From NCBI GenBank assembly GCA_038236905.1, contig JBBRZG010000165.1, forward strand, positions 1-7,524: DNA of 7,524 nt. The letters run 5' to 3'. Positions 4,980-7,524 of the stretch are shown one piece after another (within the stretch, counting starts at the first letter, position 1; every line of letters starts with the position of its first letter). Origin of the DNA: UKL13-2 sp038236905 (GTDB lineage Bacteria; Pseudomonadota; Gammaproteobacteria; Burkholderiales; Usitatibacteraceae). The translations under genes and the position numbers were made by a program. The notes under the pieces are model-generated. The model made no database searches. It was not told the DNA's origin and saw only the letters and a program-made list of their open reading frames with translations.

Positions 4980-5846
4980 TTACAACAACGACCACACAAG
5001 GGAAGTGCGCGCGGCGGCGTTGATAACACCACTGGCCAGATTTCTGGCGGGCGCGGGCAATGCTAATGGGGCCAGAAGCATTTTAGAAGCCGCATTAAGC
5101 GGATAGTGAGCACGCAAGCGGGCGGTGACCAATTTATGCATTTCAACCGCATCTGGGAGCACCTGCCGCGCGGCTACTGGGATACCAATCTGACCATCGC
5201 GAATGTGGCTCAGAGCACAAATCGTATCGCTATCCCGAATTTCGCGGACCCGGGCAAGCAGTATTTTGGCAACGGCCCAACGGCTGGTGGCACCGTCGGC
5301 GTTATAGCGACGGAAAAAATTGTAGAAATATTTGTAATGTCGCACCTCATCGCGCTGAATGTGGTCTGCAACCTGGCGAAGCGCCGGATCTTGAGTCGCG
5401 TCTCGGATGGCGCGATAAAGGGTTGAGGTTCCGGTTTCTATCACGCAGCGTGAAGCGAGTTCGAGGGTGTGCGTCGGTCCCAACACTTCAACACTGCACA
5501 GCTTTGAATAGTCAACCAGAAAAGCTTTAAAGGCCGCTTCCCAATCGAATCCCGGCCATGCTGCTTCGACATAGGCCCGCAGCGCCCGGCCATGCTGGAG
5601 CTCTTCAGATTCCCAATGCGATGCCAGCCAGCCTGAAATCTCCTCGTCGTCGTCAAAGTATTCCACCAAATTGACCGTGTAAATGTCAGACGCAGACTCA
5701 ATAAACGAAGAGGCCGCAGCCAGCCACAGCATGACGGGATCTTCCACCGAGATCCGGGTATTTGCCGCAGAAAAATCAATATCCTCAATGCGCCAGTGCG
5801 CAGACGCGGCGGCGGCATGACTTACATTCATTGGTACATCATCCAT
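4980..5846 (-). CDS. Ferritin-like diiron protein (acyl-ACP desaturase-like)
   Basis: A protein of 288 residues (from the ATG at 5846) with the four-helix diiron-carboxylate pattern: Glu, ExxH, Glu, ExxH. Numbering from the preferred ATG, the likely ligands are E50 (SSFIESASD), E82 and H85 (EELQHG), E137 (VIETGTSTLY), and E167 and H170 (DEVRHY). The EELQHG and DEVRHY motifs resemble EENRHG and DEKRHE of plant acyl-ACP desaturases. The protein may therefore be an oxidase or desaturase rather than an iron store. The substrate is unknown. No signal peptide or clear membrane segment is seen; the C-terminal 40 residues are Ala/Leu-rich. The frame is open back to a TTG at 5873, but no ribosome binding site supports that start; ATG 5831 is another option. 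It is the upstream neighbour of cbpA with 172 bp between. Function is assigned only at family level. Confidence 0.82.
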   Translation of the reverse strand: MDDVPMNVSHAAAASAHWRIEDIDFSAANTRISVEDPVMLWLAAASSFIESASDIYTVNLVEYFDDDEEISGWLASHWESEELQHGRALRAYVEAAWPGFDWEAAFKAFLVDYSKLCSVEVLGPTHTLELASRCVIETGTSTLYRAIRDATQDPALRQVADHIQRDEVRHYKYFYNFFRRYNADGATSRWAVAKILLARVREIRDSDTICALSHIRDGQIGIPVAARQVLPDAVEMHKLVTARLRAHYPLNAASKMLLAPLALPAPARNLASGVINAAARTSLVWSLL

Positions 5847-5859
5847 GGCTACTTTCTGG

Positions 5860-5874
5860 TTTGTGATTCGCAAA
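5860..5874. other. Imperfect palindrome upstream of the diiron protein gene
   Basis: TTTGTGATTCGCAAA is a 15-bp palindrome with one mismatched pair, centred 21 bp before the preferred ATG. The half-site spacing (three bases) is wrong for an FNR box. It could be an operator close to the ribosome binding site. Low support. Confidence 0.3.
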
Positions 5875-5970
5875 TGCTATCGGTAAAGAAACTTAAAGGC
5901 AAAAGGATCTAGATAGACCTTTCCCTCCGCAGCAAATTCCAACATATATTTTCACTTACAAACCCTAACG

Positions 5971-6036
5971 CCAGCGCACCTTTCAAGCCATTTTACGGCC
6001 ACTTAACCCGCCAAATGGCGATGTTGCATGCGCTGG
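5971..6036. repeat. Nested inverted repeat, possible cruciform or structured RNA
   Basis: The outer arms CCAGCGCA (5971-5978) and TGCGCTGG (6029-6036) pair perfectly. Inside them GCCATTT (5987-5993) pairs with AAATGGC (6013-6019), and CAA (5984-5986) can pair with TTG (6024-6026). The whole is a 66-bp interrupted stem with a 19-base end loop. Flanking AAC (5967-5969) and GTT (6037-6039) extend the outer stem past one bulged G. No T run follows on either strand, so it is not a standard terminator. Confidence 0.6.
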
Positions 6037-6124
6037 GTTGCTGCGTTTGATTAAAGGGCGAATAGAACTGATCCCTAACAAAATACATTATGAATATGTA
6101 ACACCATCATTACCAAACAGTGAC

Positions 6125-6138
6125 TGCGCGGCCGCGCA
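6125..6138. repeat. 14-bp perfect palindrome
   Basis: TGCGCGGCCGCGCA is its own reverse complement and stands in an otherwise mixed-composition intergenic stretch. Twelve of its 14 bases are G or C. An 8-bp direct repeat, CCGGACGA, follows at 6146-6153 and 6158-6165. No function is assigned. Confidence 0.7.
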
Positions 6139-6313
6139 ACAGTTCCCGGACGAGGTGCCGGACGAACGCTACATGCGGCAATCAAGTGATCAGCAGAGTG
6201 ATGTAGATTTGTAAATTTTTTTGGGCATGTTCCGAGAGCTCGATATCGCAACGCCACTCGCCTGCGCATTTATGGCGTTATAGGGTTTACAACACCAACT
6301 TCTACCTGCACCG

Positions 6314-6460
6314 CTAAGACTGAACCTGTTTACGGTCGTACCCGTCGTGGAAAAAACTCATCATGGCGACTACAGCCACACCGTGTTTGGGACCGTCACA
6401 ATTAAATTGGCCCAGCGTTTTGCCTTTGTGTTTTGCTGTTGTTTTTCGCACTTTTTTCAT
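6314..6460 (-). CDS. Small ORF of 48 codons directly behind alr, unknown function
   Basis: I do not recognise this product. The ORF begins at an ATG 21 bp after the alr stop, with GAGG six bases before the start, so it looks like a second gene in the alr transcript. The 48-residue product begins MKKVRKTTAKHKGKTLGQF, a strongly basic segment with eight Lys/Arg in the first 14 residues. A short stretch with Cys21 follows, then a hydrophobic patch VAVVAMMSFF (28-37) and a polar tail ending in KQVQS. The basic start suggests contact with nucleic acid or membrane lipids. The hydrophobic patch is too short for a normal membrane helix. Good ribosome binding site, tight spacing and same strand argue for a real gene; small size and lack of a known relative argue for caution. 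Confidence 0.5.
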   Translation of the reverse strand: MKKVRKTTAKHKGKTLGQFNCDGPKHGVAVVAMMSFFHDGYDRKQVQS

Positions 6461-6481
6461 CTCAGCCTCGACCAGCACCGC

Positions 6482-7524
6482 TTATTCCACATCCACCATC
6501 GGCACTCTCGCCGTAATGCCGCAAAAAAGCTCATACGCAATCGTGCCCGCCGCCGCCGCGACCTCATCCGCAGGCAGGCCTTCGCCCCATAAGGTCACCG
6601 GTGCACCTTTGTGGATATGGGACATATCGGTGATGTCCACCGCCAACATGTCCATCGACACGCGGCCAATCGTGCGGGTGCGTTTGCCGCTGACGTTCAC
6701 CGGGCTACCCTGGGCGTTACCGCCCGGCGCGTGGCGCGGATAGCCATCCGCGTATCCACACGCGACAATACCAATTCGCATTTTTTTCTGTGCCACATAG
6801 GTTGCGCCGTAGCCGACACTGTCACCCGGTTCCAATGCCTGCACGCCGATAATTTCGCTGCGCAGCGCCATCACCGGCTTCAAGTCGAGCGAGGCAGCGG
6901 ACTTGTCCGCGAACGGCGACGAGCCGTACAGCATGATGCCGGGCCGCACCCAATCGCGATGGGTTTCGGGGTAGCGAAATATCGCGGCGGAGTTGGAAAG
7001 ACTTTGAGCGAAGGGTTTGGCTTTGAAGATGACGGTCGCTGATTTCGTGATTTCGTCGAAGCGGCGTAGCTGTGCGGAAATGCCGAGTTTATCGTCTGCC
7101 GTGGCGAAATGGGTCATCAATGTCACCGCGTCGATATTGCGATGAGCCGCTGCCGTGTTCAGCGCAAAGCCCACCGCCCCGCCCTGCAAACCGAGCCGAT
7201 TCATGCCGGTATTGAACTTCAAAAATACATCAAGGGGGCGCGTCAAATCGGCGGCGGCGAGTTGATTGACTTGTTCCATGTCGCGGATTACGGGCATCAA
7301 ATCGTGACGCGAAAAATACGGCAATTCTTTGTCGTCAAAAAATCCCTCAAGCATAAGGATCGGTGCGCGCAGGCCGAGCTCACGCAGCTTGATGGCGGAA
7401 TCGAGTTCGAGTGTGGCGAAGCCGTCGGCATCGCTCAACGCGCGCGCAACGCGTTCGAGACCATGACCGTAAGCGTTGGCTTTGACCACCGCGAATGCCT
7501 GCGATTCAGGGGCGAGTTTTTTAA
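6482..7524 (-). CDS. alr: Alanine racemase (5' end outside the window)
   Basis: PLP-dependent alanine racemase, converting L-alanine to D-alanine for peptidoglycan. About 346 residues are visible; the start and roughly 20-25 residues are missing beyond 7524. The coding frame runs unbroken to the window edge, so the GTG at 7487-7489 is an internal valine and not the start. VVKANAYGHG carries the lysine (7481-7483) that binds PLP. FNTGMNRLG, RPGIMLYG, SVGYGATYV (with the second catalytic base, tyrosine) and RIGIVACGYADGYPR (with the arginine that contacts the PLP ring nitrogen) are all intact and in family order. The C-terminus, TARVPMVDVE, is at the normal place. All key residues are present, so the enzyme should be active. 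Whether this is the biosynthetic alr or a catabolic dadX-type copy cannot be decided, but no amino acid dehydrogenase gene is adjacent. Confidence 0.95.
   Translation of the reverse strand, partial: KKLAPESQAFAVVKANAYGHGLERVARALSDADGFATLELDSAIKLRELGLRAPILMLEGFFDDKELPYFSRHDLMPVIRDMEQVNQLAAADLTRPLDVFLKFNTGMNRLGLQGGAVGFALNTAAAHRNIDAVTLMTHFATADDKLGISAQLRRFDEITKSATVIFKAKPFAQSLSNSAAIFRYPETHRDWVRPGIMLYGSSPFADKSAASLDLKPVMALRSEIIGVQALEPGDSVGYGATYVAQKKMRIGIVACGYADGYPRHAPGGNAQGSPVNVSGKRTRTIGRVSMDMLAVDITDMSHIHKGAPVTLWGEGLPADEVAAAAGTIAYELFCGITARVPMVDVE

Larger units (their letters stand above)
5847..6313. other. 467-bp intergenic region, repeat-rich
   Basis: I accept no gene in this stretch between the small ORF and the diiron protein gene. 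It is visibly more AT-rich than its surroundings at 5880-5960 and holds several inverted repeats: 5971-6036 nested, TACAT-N7-ATGTA at 6084-6100, the 14-bp palindrome at 6125-6138, and AACGCCA-N16-TGGCGTT at 6250-6279. A + strand frame is open from 5969 to 6214 but has no good start. The promoter of the diiron protein gene should lie near 5870-5960; I cannot point to a convincing -35/-10 pair. Confidence 0.6.

Noticed and set aside
5847..5873. Upstream TTG start for the diiron protein.
   Set aside because: No purine-rich site at the right distance, and two in-frame ATG codons follow closely; the conserved part begins well downstream.
5966..6042. Possible integron attC site: TAAC and GGTT flank a long interrupted inverted repeat.
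   Set aside because: The left box CCCTAAC and right box GTTGCTG do not fit RYYYAAC and GTTRRRY and do not pair with each other beyond AAC/GTT. No integrase or cassette genes are present.
6075..6269. Minus-strand open frame of 64 codons in the intergenic region.
   Set aside because: The start lacks a ribosome binding site, the product is Arg/His-rich as expected from an antisense frame, and it runs through the GC palindrome.
7487..7489. GTG as the start codon of alr.
   Set aside because: It encodes the first valine of the VVKANAYGHG active-site motif, and the frame continues upstream (KLAPESQAFA) to the window edge, as expected for the family.

Overview
The window looks like chromosomal DNA of a betaproteobacterium, or a close relative, of moderately high GC. 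The clues are the style of the alanine racemase (a leucine-rich 'LMLEGFF' segment followed by 'FLKFNTGMNRLG'), the cbpA-cbpM pair, and a universal stress protein and short RaiA/HPF-like protein of the type common in that class. I cannot place it below class, and the class call is inference.

Layout. Positions 1-1480 (+ strand) hold the end of an ABC transporter ATPase gene, joined by an ATGA overlap to an FtsX/MacB-type permease gene. Every other gene I recognise is on the minus strand. Reading that strand from right to left: alanine racemase (alr, 5' end outside the window), a 48-codon unrecognised ORF directly behind it, about 470 bp of non-coding DNA rich in inverted repeats, a diiron ferritin-like/acyl-ACP-desaturase-like protein, the co-chaperone cbpA with its modulator cbpM, a VIT/CCC1-type Fe/Mn transporter, a RaiA/HPF-like ribosome-associated protein, and a UspA-type universal stress protein. 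The usp gene converges on the ABC permease gene.

How the genes fit together. The block from 1548 to 4807 reads as a stress and stasis cluster: DnaJ-type co-chaperone plus modulator (protein quality control), metal transporter (iron or manganese handling), ribosome hibernation-type factor, and universal stress protein. The most informative regulatory signal is a perfect FNR/Anr-type box (TTGAT-N4-ATCAA) upstream of usp, with a -10-like hexamer at the spacing expected for a class II FNR promoter. A degenerate box with the same spacing to a -10-like hexamer lies upstream of cbpA, and a weaker one upstream of the hpf-like gene. The inference is that low oxygen switches on the cluster through more than one promoter.

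Other structure: a 63-bp array of nine 7-bp repeats immediately upstream of the usp FNR box, a nested inverted repeat at 5971-6036, a 14-bp perfect palindrome at 6125-6138, and paired 8-bp direct repeats 20 bp apart upstream of cbpA. I see no RNA genes, CRISPR array, insertion sequence or recognisable defence system. The least explained items are the small ORF behind alr and the structured intergenic stretch 5850-6310.
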